Of a DNA stretch of 64,000 bases, positions 32,664 through 44,173 are shown piece after piece. Every line of letters begins with the position of its first letter. Positions within the stretch are counted from its first letter, which is position 1. The notes beneath the pieces were generated by a model. That model was not told where the DNA came from. It made no database searches and was given only the letters and a program-made list of their open reading frames with translations. The DNA lies in contig OZ020518.1 in assembly GCA_963971425.1 (NCBI GenBank), forward strand, positions 17,550,990-17,614,989. Direction: 5' to 3'. The translations under genes and the position numbers were made by a program. This DNA is from Bryoerythrophyllum caledonicum. Taxonomy: Eukaryota; Streptophyta; Bryopsida; Pottiales; Pottiaceae.

Positions 32664-35505
32664 TTACAATTCGGATCTGGCAAGTGCTTCCAAGGAGGCC
32701 TTAATAATCGCTACTTGCCCCTTCGGAATTTTTGTAGTTGAATCTTGCACATGATCTCCATCCCTCTTTGAAGACCTAGGTTTCCATGCTGTCAAGATTG
32801 AATCGGTACTCTCCCACGTTATGGCTATCCTTTTTTCAATTGTCCAGCGAAGGTTGCAATCTGTATCCAATCTATAGAGAACTTCAGAACATCCCGATCG
32901 CGCGATATAGGACGGAAGAATTGGATATGGACGGTGTTTGGCATATCCGGGTTAGAGTTAGGATCTGAAATTGCTTGACCAATCCAAAATGGGCGCTCGT
33001 CTCCATCACAAGGGCGCAATGCAACAAAGTAGCCAAAAAAAAAATCACGACCAACTCTAAAAGAAGGAGGTGGACGATCGCGTCTCTGGCCAACAAAATG
33101 TTCATCTTCACGGTACTCCTCGCAAACCTCACCCTCCGCTGAGAACTCATCTTCAATGGCATGGGCAATTCGCGTCGTTGGCCAAAAGCCGTCTTCCAAT
33201 GATATCGACGTATCCATTGGAAGTGTCAGAGCATCTCTAACATCGCGCCAATAGTACGATAGCGGCTCAAAATGCGAACGGGCTTCAACAGACTCCCGCG
33301 ATGATTGCTCCCAGTGATCGATGAATCCTGAAAGTCCCTTCACCACCTCATGGAGATGCCGCATCGTAGAAGGCTTCAATGCATCAGGTTCTCCGCAAGG
33401 CCATAAAGACCTTCCTTTAGAATCCTCCTTCCACAATTTGATGCGACTACCTTCTCCTCCCTTAGGAAGCCAATCCTCATCGTGACAAAGGATTTTATAC
33501 TTCATTACCGGACAACCACTTGAGTCCACATAAAACTTGAACTGATGAGCCTTTGTATGACCCTGCAAAGCTTCATCACCGTCCGCAATCATATCCCTAA
33601 TGAACTTCTTAAAGTCAGGAACCTCTTGGATGAGATGCGGGATTGTGGGAACACTCTCATTTCTCATGAACGACCTCATGAGCAAAGGAATGGTTGGAAA
33701 ACTCTCCTTCCTGAGTGTAATACTCCAACGTCCAAATAATGTATCTATATCATCATGTGTATGACCAACTAGCATGAAATTGACATAAACCTCACGGAAG
33801 ATGCGTTTGGCAACAAGTAGAGACCAAAAACAGAAAACAAATCTATTTTTTTTATCACCAACAGCATTGTCCATTTGCACGTTCAATATTGGTGGCAAAG
33901 GTCTCCCAGGAACTGGGATATCTGGAATCGGCCCTAATGGATCCAAACACATCTCTGCACCCCGAAACACCGCCGTATACAATGGATGAGAGCAAGATTC
34001 TGGAAAGAGTTGCCGGGACGATGACTTCGGAGGCGCCTCCAGGTCACGCAATAGTTTTGCGAACGACCCGACCGTGTAATTGACATCATGGGAGTATAAA
34101 TCAAGGCCATAATGGGTGTAACGCTCGTCCACATGTCCATGGACAAGCATGCCTGTGACTGCAAGAGGCAACTTCATAAGCCCATCTAAGTGCTTTGTTT
34201 TATGTGAAAAAACCGGGGAGGCGGTCTTTGACTGATCCATCTTATCATGCATGATGGTTAGAACCTCCTGAGGCGACGACTTTGATCGAAATCGGTTCAG
34301 GTAGTACAAGTCCCGATGTGCGAAAGCAGACTCGATGTGAGCCTGTATCTTCTTTTGCCATAGCAGAGATGCTTGAGTTCCTGGTTGAGTAAGTTTCTTC
34401 TGATCGTGGTATTTGTCACACGTAGAACAATGGGCAAAGTTGTCTCCACCTTTCTTGGCATAGTACTCAGGGAAGCTCACTCGCCGAATCTTACTCAAGC
34501 TTGAGGTTGAAATAGGCGGCAATCCACAATCAGCGAGATGATCATCAAGAAGCGGTATCTGATTCTTCCACTTAAAACTTGCAGGTAAGACCTTTGCCAC
34601 AGCCTTCTCCCCAGATGGGAGAACACGAGACTTGTGAGGCATGTGGTCCGCATGTCTATCAAGGATGGCTCCAAGAGCGGCAGTAGCCACAACCGTATGA
34701 CCTCTAGGCTTACGCAAACTGGTATGGCATGGTGTTGAGCCCTATGACCACCGGCAACGTCCTTTGCATTCCGATAGAAAGTACTCGAACTTACACCCAT
34801 GATTTTCATCCAGGCATGGGCACAAACGTCCACACCCTCTAGGGTCACAACCTTCCTACCCGCAGAGTTTCTATGAAACTTTCGATGAACGACGAGTTTG
34901 ATATGATTTCTGAACTGCACGATGGTCTCATTGTACAAGCGCCTCCGGAGGGTTTTTATTTTATCTCTAGGGTAGTGTTGAACATAGTTTTGAATGCAAC
35001 AACTATTGCTCGCAACTGTGTTAATGGAATGAGGGGTCATGAGGAATTCAACATTCCTGGACACTGTTGGACGTGTATTCTTTGAGGAATTGTCGTATGA
35101 ACGGGAGCTCCGACCTAGAGGTCTGTTATGCTCAACCAACCAGACATTGTAAACGTCCCTAAGGCAATGATGGAAGAGACTCACACCGTTTAGGAAGACT
35201 TGTTGAATTGGCTAGGACTTAAACGAGTACCTCCATTCATCAGGAGCTTCCTCCAGAACAAAAGTACTGGACACCTGTACTACAACATTTGCATCCCCAA
35301 GAGGACCAGAGGAACCTAAAACTGCACTCGACCGGACATTGCAAACCAACCCCTCCGCAACGCGAACACCCGAACCATTGTGAAGCGAAACAGTCATCCC
35401 GACCCAGAGACGGCGCGGAATAACATCAAACTCAAGAAGGTTTGGGTTCACGGGAGCATCAACATGAACATCGTCGTCCTCCGAAGACGACATCCTGCAT
35501 TCCAA
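32664..35505 (-). pseudogene. DUF7869-like transposase-type gene, disrupted
   Basis: Probably the transposase of a DNA transposon, but the function is inferred. Read from 35505: an N-terminal domain (about 100 aa, 'RRLWVGMTVSLHNGS'), then a conserved segment 'VCAHAWMKIMGVSSSTFYRNAKD' (about 34830-34770). The long section 34717-32825 (630 codons) carries 'CSTCDKYHDQKK', 'IMHDKMDQSK' (about residues 155-164), 'VQMDNAVGDKKNRF' (about 280-293) and 'LVGHTHDDIDTLFGRW' (about 316-331). These three acidic clusters resemble an RNase-H-fold catalytic triad. Breaks are an in-frame TAG at 35209-35211, a frameshift near 34735 and another near 32840. The true C-terminus probably ends at 32664 (ALARSEL). 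An intron could explain the first frameshift. Palindrome arrays flank both ends, supporting a mobile-element identity. Confidence 0.7.
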
Positions 35506-35775
35506 TAAGATAAGTATTAGATAATCCTTCCAATAAGTATGGGAGAATAACTTGTAGGAATGGACATCAATGAAGAAGCATATGAAGTGGGTATTTTAGC
35601 TCGAATCGAGGTAAGTTCAGGCGTTTGAAAATAACTTGCATTCAACTGAATCGACATTGTAGAACAGGAAAATTTAGCTCAATTCGAGGTAAACACATAT
35701 GGTATTATATAACAAGAATGTAATTTTGTGGGACCAGATTTAATGCGAAAATGAAATAATTACAGCCTTGATAAT

Positions 35776-36182
35776 GATATTTTAGCCCGACCCGACCTGA
35801 AATATTGACTATTAGACAGTATGACAAATTAGCTCGACTCGAGGTAAACTAACGTGGTAAATAAGTTTCGACAGTTTAGCTCGACTCGAGGTAAATTGTC
35901 GTAATAATATGATATGACGGTTTAGCTCGAGACGAGCTAAAATGTCGTTTATAATACAATACGACAGTTTACCTCGAGTCGAGCTAAACTGTCTTACCTT
36001 ATTTCCAACGACAGTTTTCCTCGAGTCGAGCTAAACTGTCGTGGACAAGTTCGTCTGACAGTTTAGCTCGAGTCGAGCTAAACTGTCGTTATTAAGTTAG
36101 GCTGACACTTTAGCTCGACTCGAGCTAAACTGTCGTTAGTGTTATGGAATGATAGCTTAGCTCGATTCGAGCTAAAATGTCC
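35776..36182. repeat. Right palindrome array, nine units at 47-bp period
   Basis: Units begin at 35776, 35823, 35870, 35916, 35963, 36010, 36057, 36104 and 36151, spaced 47 bases (one interval is 46). Each unit holds a near-perfect palindrome of about 31 bases (GACAG arm, TTTAGCTC-N5-GAGCTAAA core, CTGTC arm) and a variable linker of about 16 bases. Units 36010-36135 are the most regular. Older half-units are seen at 35594 and 35672. The array lies directly upstream of the DUF7869-like gene. Confidence 0.92.
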
Positions 36183-38276
36183 TTCCGTGATTCTCGGCGT
36201 CATTTTCGGGCTTCATACAGACATACTCTTCAGCCAATGGATCTGGCTTTCTGTATACTAGAGCCCAAATCTTTGCGTTAGTCATCGAGATAGTCGCACT
36301 GACGCTTCAAAATCACAGTAGCTACAGGAAGTAGAGCAATAAGCATTTCTCTCACATCCTAAATGCTAGAGTGCAAGGATAATGCAAGAAGTATACATTG
36401 TGTACCTTCTGAAGTAGACAACCGGTGCGTGGCCGCCTCGCGCAAGCGCCCTGCTCAACTGTACGCAACCAATAGATGTTGAACTCCTCAACCTCCCACA
36501 ATTGTACCACCTCCAAGCCTCCCACCCACCAGCCTTGCACATCAACGAAACTGAGAATGAAAAAATGAGAAAACTGGTCGAGGTTCGGCGAGGTCACTCA
36601 CGGTAACACGACCGTTTCCATTCCGGGCTACGACTTTAGAATTGGCGGGAAGAAACTTTTCCACAGCCCCATAAAAAGTGCAAATTTTAAATCTCGGCGG
36701 GAAATTGAATCTATTATTTCCCGGTCGACTAAAATAAGGAAGAGTACAAACCTTGAATATATTCGCACATGCGAGTAATATACACATAACTATGGGATTC
36801 AGGGTTAGGGTAACGCGCAGGGTTTAGGGTTAGGTTTAGAATTTAGGGTTAGGGTTAGAGTTTAGGGTTTGGAATTTAGGATTTAGGGTATAGGGTCCTT
36901 GGTTTAGGTATTATCCTTGTGATGATATTTCATTTCAATTTACTAATAGTTTGAATATTCCGGATGTTGACAATTCAACTAAGGTATAGGGAAATGTAGA
37001 GAAGATATTGAGATGAATAGAAAGAATTTGTATTACAATCCAAATAGGACTTATCTATAAAGTTGAAAGCAAAGACCTTAACAAACGAGTCACATTAAAG
37101 AAAACAAAAAAACATATTGTATGTGCACGTGTATTTTGAGCAAAAAAGTATGTATTCAAAAATGCTTTGGACATCATTTCTTTGGGGTTTTTAAAAAGTG
37201 CATAATGTTACTATTTTGTAATCAATTTATAATGTTTATTCTTTTGCAAGAATCCCAAGTGTCCCCAAGTCTGGATTTGGAATCGAAATTGGTTACTATC
37301 CACTAAGTACTCAAAGACCGAAAATGTGCGCAAACTAATAGTTGGATTAAAATATCTTATTCTTTAGTTCAAATTGTATTATCATGAGTTTAGGGTGTGA
37401 CAATCTAACATGACATTAAAGATGGAGAAATTCTTGACCATACACAATTTATTTCATGTTTTGACGTGAAATTTAAGACTTTGTCATTTGTAAAACATAG
37501 AGAGTGGAACAATATTAAAAGATTTAAACAAGAAATGGAATGACCTCCTCATGAGAAAAAAAGGATAATCAAAATATAAAATACAACTAGTACAAAGTGT
37601 ATCACTTAGTGCATCAAGCATAATTTAATGATCACAATGTAAGTAATTTTAAATTTTATACATGCAAAAATTAATAAATAGTTTATGAGCACGTTCATGT
37701 GGTCGCAAATTATATTTCAAATTCTCAAAATTTTGTAAAAGGATGATAGAAGTCATGAGGCATATTTCTAAGTAATTTATTTTCTCATTGAACGTCTTCA
37801 ATAAAAGTTAGGCTAGCCAGAAGAGGAACTTCTTGATTGTCGACACGTCGACCAACTTAAAAAACCTTTTGCTATGACACACTGTGGAATGTGATATTTT
37901 AAATACATAGAAGTAATATTAGAACGTTTGATATTGTGGAAAAACATGTTATTTTTCTAGTGAAAAATAAGATTATATCCCAATTCATACATTTTCACAC
38001 ATTGTCAAATATTATGGATTTATGGTACGAGAAATACTTAGATTTCATATCCATTGAAGACTAGGAGATCGTCATATTTTTTTGCTTTTTAATATTACTA
38101 TTGGAGGTTTAGGTCTACATAATTTGAAAATCCTTTTAAAATTCAAAAGATTTTTATTTCACCTTGTGAAATACTTAACCATAAAGAGAAGTATGGAGTT
38201 CAAAATGATTGTTTGAAGAAATGGAAATACACATTGCACATACATCAACTTGGTTTGTAGCAGAGGTGTGCTCCAA
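36183..38276. other. AT-rich non-coding DNA
   Basis: Contains a minus frame of 81 codons (36597-36352) without recognised motifs, the telomere-like tract at 36801-36905, and a diverged inverted relic of the TTAA element (about 37870-38060, with GTGGAATGTGATATTTT and CACACATTGTC blocks). I see no gene. Confidence 0.35.
36801..36905. repeat. Interstitial telomere-like TTTAGGG tract
   Basis: About twelve degenerate copies of GGGTTTAG or GGGTTAG words. This is the plant telomere type, imperfect, and consistent with an old interstitial tract or a minisatellite derived from it. Confidence 0.7.
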
Positions 38277-38288
38277 GAAGAAGAAGAA

Positions 38289-38313
38289 CGCCGGTCTCCG
38301 AAGGAGGCCGGCG
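38289..38313 (-). other. 3'-UTR hairpin of LINE A
   Basis: On the minus strand CGCCGGCCTCC-TTC-GGAGACCGGCG forms a stem of eleven positions with one mismatch and a three-base loop. It is followed by TTCTTCTTCTT. A terminal stem-loop plus short tandem tail is a plausible RT recognition signal for LINE target-primed reverse transcription. That role is inference. Confidence 0.6.
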
Positions 38314-38560
38314 TGAATAAAAAGTTTGTTCGTTCCACTACTAAGACCATGCCCACTGGACAAGGAATTAGTAAGCTGGAACTACTTCCCTCTCTCGAGG
38401 GTAGACACTATGTAACAAGAAGCCAAGGAGCCACAAAACAATCAACCGACCAACAAATCACAACCCAAGCGACTAGCCAACGAACCAACCATAAACCAAG
38501 CAAGAAGTCAAAAAACCTCAAAACAAGCAAGTCATGATAAATCAAGGTTGGGGAGGAATT

Positions 38561-40513
38561 TTAAGGGGGGTCCTGTGTATCTGGGAGGACTTGATTGTTT
38601 TCGATTTTGCGTTTATGCAGGAGAATGGACATGGCATATTGAATAGCTATGGTGTTAATGTTTTTAAAGGAGGTTTTAATTGTTTCAATGGGTATCTTGA
38701 AGTTATCTTCAAGAGATTTCATAGATGGGGTAAAGGTGGTGGCACGAGCGCCGGAAGTGATTACAATAAGGGGGTCGACATTCCATCCGAGGGCGATGAT
38801 GTCGTCAATAAGGGGTTGGTATTTATCTATTTTATTTTGGATTGTTTCCGGGGAAAATCTGTCATTGCAATATGTGAACTCAATGAATTGAATGGTGTAT
38901 TCTTGGTTGATGTTATCGGGTGGTGGGTCATTATATGGTAAACCTTTAACGCAAAGGATGTCCGGTTTGAGCCGAGCGTTACACTGACATCTTTGGGTCA
39001 TACATGAGCATGGGAGTAGCCAAGGGGGGACCGTATTTTCTTGTGGATTATTATTAAAAGTGTCGGCGTTCATTAATATGAAACATCTCGATTTATTGTA
39101 GGATGTAATTAGTTTTCGGACTTCCCATACCGCTTTATTGTGTCTTTTAACAATTAAAGAGTGAATGTGGTGGTTTTGGCATTTGAGTAGAACATGGAGC
39201 CATGTGTCGGGGTCCGTTGAGGGGCATATGGGACATGTTATGGATGGGAATCTTTCTGTTCCAAAGAAGAGTTGTTTGCGAGCGTTTCCCATATACTGGC
39301 CAGTATGGAATTTGATGAGGCATGTTATTTGTGAGTCTGAGATGTTGGGGTTTTTCCAAAAGTTTGTAGAGAGTTCATTGTCTATGTCGTTATTGTTAGT
39401 CCATTTTTCTATGTTAGGAATATTTTCTGAGATTGTATCCAGGTTGTTGTAGAGGTCTTGTTTTTTGAGATATTTGCCCAAAAATCTAATTGGGCCTTTG
39501 TCGGGGGTATCTTCTTTGGAAGGCCAATCTTCTTTTTGAAAGTAATATGGGGTGGCATGGGCGTGTTCGTGCGGGTCTTTGGCATTTTTGTGTGTTTTTT
39601 CTCGGCCTTCTTTTGCAAGTTTGTCTGCTTGTTCGTTGCCATCAATGTTGGCATGGGCTCTAACTTTGTGAAGGGTTGTGATTTGTATGCGGTTTTGTAA
39701 CATTTGTACCATTGATGTTAATATGGTTTGGTCGGGGTGACTGTTGTGAAGGGTTGGGTGTGTTATTTGAGTGTTTAGCAGGTAGAGTGCATTTATACAA
39801 TCGGTGAATATATGTGCAGGTTCATTTTTGTATTTTGTTGTGATGATTTGTAGTGTTTTGTGAATGGCCATAAGTTCTGCTCTGAGGATATTTTGTAGTC
39901 CATGGAGTCTTTTGGCTAGTTTAATTTCTTTGGTAGAATTATATATGCCATATCCAGCTTTTTCTCTGCGCCAAGAGCCCGGGCTAATTTGTTCCGGTGG
40001 TTTAAAGGAGCCGTCGGTGTAATAACTGTGTGCGGGGTTAAATTTTGGTGTGGTATGAGTTGGGTAGTCTGGGAGAGGGGGAGGTATGACGGAGTAGTTT
40101 AATGTGTTGTGGATATAGTTTAATTTTGACCAATTTTTACTTTTGTTTACGGAGGTTTGTATGGGTGTTGGTTGGGCCGGTTTTGTGTATGGTCTTTGTA
40201 TATCTAGATTGTCTGTTATGGAGGTAAGTTCCGCAAGTTGTTCTAGAGAGCCAATGGTTTGATTTTGTTGATGGACGCATAGTATTTGTAATGTAGATGG
40301 CTCAGTTCGGGGTTTTTTTAGCTCGGGTGGAATATTAGGTTCTACGTATGTTATTGTGTCTTCGAATACTGCAATGATGTGGGAATCTGGGAATGGATTT
40401 GAATGTTGGTTGTTGTTTTGGTACCAATTGTTGTTCGGTGTGACGATGATTGTTTTTGTGTTATTTGGATCGTGTTTGGCGGCAAGTCTAGCCCAATGTA
40501 TGGCTTGTTCCAT
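38561..40513 (-). CDS. LINE A ORF2 C-terminal part: RNase H, CCHC finger, RLE-like domain
   Basis: A 650-codon frame that is the C-terminus of the ORF2 polyprotein. Its upstream continuation runs through about 41050 in shifted frame. RNase H is at about residues 160-305 with 'YTDGS' (Asp167), 'RAELMAI' (Glu213), 'FTDCINAL' (Asp238) and 'VRAHANIDGNEQADKLA' (His287, Asp297), so all catalytic acids are present. A zinc finger C-x2-C-x9-H-x4-C lies at residues 427-445. After it 'RLKPDIL' (Pro517-Asp518), 'IQFIEFTYCND' (Glu545) and 'KIDKYQPL' (561-568) follow the order of a PD-(D/E)XK restriction-like endonuclease such as that of R2 or Dualen. However, the PD-to-acid spacing (27) is longer than usual. 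RNase H would remove RNA from the cDNA hybrid, and the RLE would nick target DNA. The stop codon is at 38561-38563. Confidence 0.8.
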   Translation of the reverse strand: MEQAIHWARLAAKHDPNNTKTIIVTPNNNWYQNNNQHSNPFPDSHIIAVFEDTITYVEPNIPPELKKPRTEPSTLQILCVHQQNQTIGSLEQLAELTSITDNLDIQRPYTKPAQPTPIQTSVNKSKNWSKLNYIHNTLNYSVIPPPLPDYPTHTTPKFNPAHSYYTDGSFKPPEQISPGSWRREKAGYGIYNSTKEIKLAKRLHGLQNILRAELMAIHKTLQIITTKYKNEPAHIFTDCINALYLLNTQITHPTLHNSHPDQTILTSMVQMLQNRIQITTLHKVRAHANIDGNEQADKLAKEGREKTHKNAKDPHEHAHATPYYFQKEDWPSKEDTPDKGPIRFLGKYLKKQDLYNNLDTISENIPNIEKWTNNNDIDNELSTNFWKNPNISDSQITCLIKFHTGQYMGNARKQLFFGTERFPSITCPICPSTDPDTWLHVLLKCQNHHIHSLIVKRHNKAVWEVRKLITSYNKSRCFILMNADTFNNNPQENTVPPWLLPCSCMTQRCQCNARLKPDILCVKGLPYNDPPPDNINQEYTIQFIEFTYCNDRFSPETIQNKIDKYQPLIDDIIALGWNVDPLIVITSGARATTFTPSMKSLEDNFKIPIETIKTSFKNINTIAIQYAMSILLHKRKIENNQVLPDTQDPP

Positions 40514-41070
40514 GTCTTTCTCGTTGTGGGGGTGAGCTATGCCATTTCCGATCCATTTGTGGTCAAAGGCCTTGCCTAGGGATCCAAATAATTTATCTCT
40601 TTCGTAAGGTGAGTAGAATTTATTTAGTTTGGTAGGACATGTGATCGGGGAGGAAAAGTATGAGTGCTCGATGTTAAAGGATGAGATTAGTGATTCTAAG
40701 ATGGGGGTGGGTATTGTGTATTGTGCATTTTTGAGGGGGTCAGCTTTTGGTATTCGATATTTATACCTTTGGTAAAGCCATATTAGTTCGGTTTCAAAGG
40801 GTTGGGTTGTTGGTTCAATGTTTGTAGGGGTTTGGAATTTTGTATGATATTGTTTCCATAACCATTGGAGCCTGGTAATGGGTATGGTGTGTAAATGTCG
40901 GCCGTTTTCTTCGTATAGATGTGCTTGATTGTTATCTATTTGAATTGTGTTTGAGGATGTAAGGATATCATTTTCGGGGTTGCATTCTGTTGTGTAGATG
41001 TTTAAGAGTGGGATAATTATGGGTGGTGTTACGGATCTTGAGTCTGGGAGTTGTTCTTGGGGGTGATGGG

Positions 41071-43908
41071 CTAAGATGATATCCGCGTATGTTTTGTTTT
41101 GAATTTTTGGTAGTATTGTTTCAATTTTTCGGTGTTATGTGTGGAGGTATTGGTATCGTGTCGTGGAAAAAGGTCTCTTTGGGGGAGCCATTTATTATAT
41201 GTATTATCATTGTGTTGCCATTGACATAGATATTTTGTGTAGGTATTTTGTATGTTGTTTGTGTTTGTGTGTTGGATATGTTTATGGTGTATGATGTTAT
41301 TAATGGGATATGTGGTAGGGTTTTTGGGGATGTATGTTGGGGGGTGGGGGCGGGGGTGATATGTATGTGGAGGGTTAGCGGGATTGATTGGTGTGGGGAT
41401 ATTTCTTGGGTTGATGTTATTGTTGAGGGTGATGAATGAATCTTTAAGTATATGAGAGTATAAATGTATGTTACAAGGAATACGACATATATTGGGGCAT
41501 GTTTGGTGGCAAAATAGTTGTTTAGCAATATTTAAGGCACTTTTTAATAGTTTGGATGGGGTGAAGTGGTAGGTTTTGAAGTCCTCGTTGTTCATGATAT
41601 GTGTGCCGTTGGGTAACGTAATTTGGGCTAATTCAAAAATATTTTTTGAGAGGAGTTTTTGTAGAAGCTTTTGGAAGAGTTGGGCATTTAGTGTGTTGTG
41701 GTTTAGTGTTTCTTGTCGCCATAGTGTTTCAAGTGTTGTAGGATTAATGAGGAAGTTTGGGAGTGTGCTTTTAAGGTAGACTTTGGCTATATGTTTTAAT
41801 AAGAAGAATGTCCGTGTTATTGGTGATCTTAAACAGTCGCTTTTTTTAATTCTGGGTATGTTTTCGGCGCCCCCGTATTGGGCGAGGATGTAATGAGTTA
41901 ATCCATTATAAATTTTCCCAAGTCTACCTTTATCGTTTAAAGCATTTTGTAGTTGTTCTCCTATACATCGGAGATATGCGTTTTTGAGGGAGAAAGCTTC
42001 AAGACCAAATAGGTTATGTGGTAGTTGTGTTATTACGTTTGACATACATTTTGGTAGTCCACATATGGTTTTTTGTATGGCGATTATTTTTTGATCAAGT
42101 TTTTTGATGGCTGGCATAGAGTATGGTACCCCATAAAAACTGTATGCCACACCTGGGCGTAGTACGGTATCAACCATTTTTATTTTTTGTTTCATGGTGG
42201 CCGGACATGTTGTTAGTTCTTTGCATTGTTTGATGAGCTTTGTGGTTGTAGTGTGGATTTGGATTTTCCATTTTAGTGAGGGAACAAGATTTGTACCTAG
42301 GTATATGTATGGTTCGTTTTGGTGTAGTATAGGAATTGGTTGGTTGCGGTAGTTGATGTTAGAGGCTTGCATTAGGGCTTTGAAAGTGGTAGGGTTCAAT
42401 TTAGATTTATTTGGACATCCGGTAGCGGCACATTTTGGAACTCCCACATCCATGCCAGCCCATTTACAATATCTATCAATTTTATTGAGTTGTATTTGGA
42501 TTGATTTGATTTTGTTAGTTATGGTGGCTAGGTCATCCGCGTATGCGGCGGAGTTTATTGTGACTTGTGATGTGCCGAAAGTATATCCATTATTGCCTCT
42601 TTCTAGCCATCTAAGTAGTGGTTCTAAAAATATAATAAATAGATATGGACTGAGGGTGTCCCCTTGTATAGTTCCTCTTTGGATGAGTATAGGTTTTGTT
42701 TTCCCAAAGTGTTCGCCGATATAGCAAGTAGATGATTGGGAATAGATGTTTCCAACAAGTGTAGTTGCCTCTTTTGGGTAGCCAAGGTCTGACATTATTG
42801 CTAGAAGTCTGGCATGATCAATTGAGCCAAAGGCATTTTTGAAGTCCACGTATAGTATGTATATATCTTGGTTAGTAAATTTTGCGTCTTCTAATGCGGC
42901 TATTATAGTTTGTATTTGCCGTGCGGTACTTCTCTCCGCTCTAAATCCTTCTTCACTATCATGTAGGATTTTGAATTTTTTTCCGTATGAGGATAGTATG
43001 TGGGTGAGTGTACTGGTAAAAAGCTTATATATTGTGTTAGCTAGTGCAATTGGTCTATGATTGGGTAGCATGGATGGATCGCCTTTTTTGTATAGTAGAA
43101 TTGTTGCACTTGTTTTCCATGAATTTGGTATTTGTTTTTGTTTATAGCAGTGAGAAAAGAATAGGAATAGTAGTTTATGAAATCTTGGAGGCATGTTTTT
43201 GAGTATTGAGTTTGGTATGCGGTCTGGGCCTGGGGCTTTATTATTTCCAAGATTTTGGAGGCATGTGTCGTATGTGGCTCTGTTGAGGTATTTATGTAGT
43301 GGAATTTATGGTTCGCCCCGTTTGTCAAGGGTATATCCGTCCAGGTCGTGCCAAGGGTATTGGCGTATTGCACATGTGCATTCTATTGTATGTTGTGGCT
43401 GGTAATTACATGTTGGTACTGTTGGTCTATTGGTTTTTGTTTGTTGGTTGAATATTTCATTCGCAATGTCTTCGGGGCTAGTTAGAATATTATTATATTG
43501 ATCTTTGATACAATCCATTGGTGGGGATTCAAGGTTTTTAAAGACTTTTTTGTTAATTTTTTTGGGGCTGATTTCGTATAGTTGTCTGTATTTTAAGATG
43601 GCTTTTTTAATGTTTTCTTTTGTGTATTTTGTGATTATTTTTCGGGCTTGTATGTTGGCATTTTTTGCAATTATCGCGATATCTTTTATCCATGTATCGT
43701 GGGGAAGGTCCGGAGGCGGCGGGATAGGGATTTGGATGTGTTGTATAGTTAGTAGTTCGTTGTGTATGGGGTGGTTACGCCATTGAGGGTTGTTTTTTAC
43801 AATTCTAATGGTTTTACGTATGGTATGGTATGTGGTTAAGTGTTGTTTCCACGTTTTAGAAAGTTTGCGGGGTAGATACCCGCCTTGTTGAGAGGTTCTG
43901 TTTGTCAT
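41071..43908 (-). pseudogene. LINE A ORF2 reverse transcriptase section
   Basis: One frame from 43908 to 41071, interrupted by a TAA at 43306-43308 (copy B has GAA there). It contains 'NNKAPGPDRIPN' at the RT start, 'NHRPIALANTIYKLF' (motif 2a-like), 'LYVDFKNAFGSIDHARLL' (motif A, catalytic Asp), 'GTIQGDTLSPYLFIIFLEPLLR' (motif B), YADD at 42543-42532 (motif C) and 'PYIYLGTNLVPSLKW' (motif E region). A thumb-like region and a Pro/Thr/His-rich stretch follow. A frameshift at about 41120 moves translation to the next frame. Family: LINE RT, which makes cDNA at the nicked target. Confidence 0.9.
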
Positions 43909-44173
43909 TTGGGGTATTGAGTGTGCTCTACAAGTTTGTTCTAGTGTATCAGAGATTTTATTGATGAGTTTGTCTAGAGAGTGGCATGCTTCTTGCCATT
44001 GTGCTTGTGTTAATTGACTATTGATTTCAAGAGTGTTTATGAGGGAGTCTATTTGTATGGTGTTTTCTTCGAAGAATTTTGTGTTGAATTTTTCTATGTT
44101 GGTTTTTGGGATGGGGTTGAGTATGCGTATAGTGTCTTTGTTTGGGATTGTAGGAGTTCTACTAATTAGTGTG

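Noticed and set aside
35776..36182. CRISPR-like array (repeat plus spacer, 47-bp period)
   Set aside because: The linkers are short, related to one another and AT-rich. The repeat is a full palindrome, no cas genes are present and the DNA is eukaryotic.
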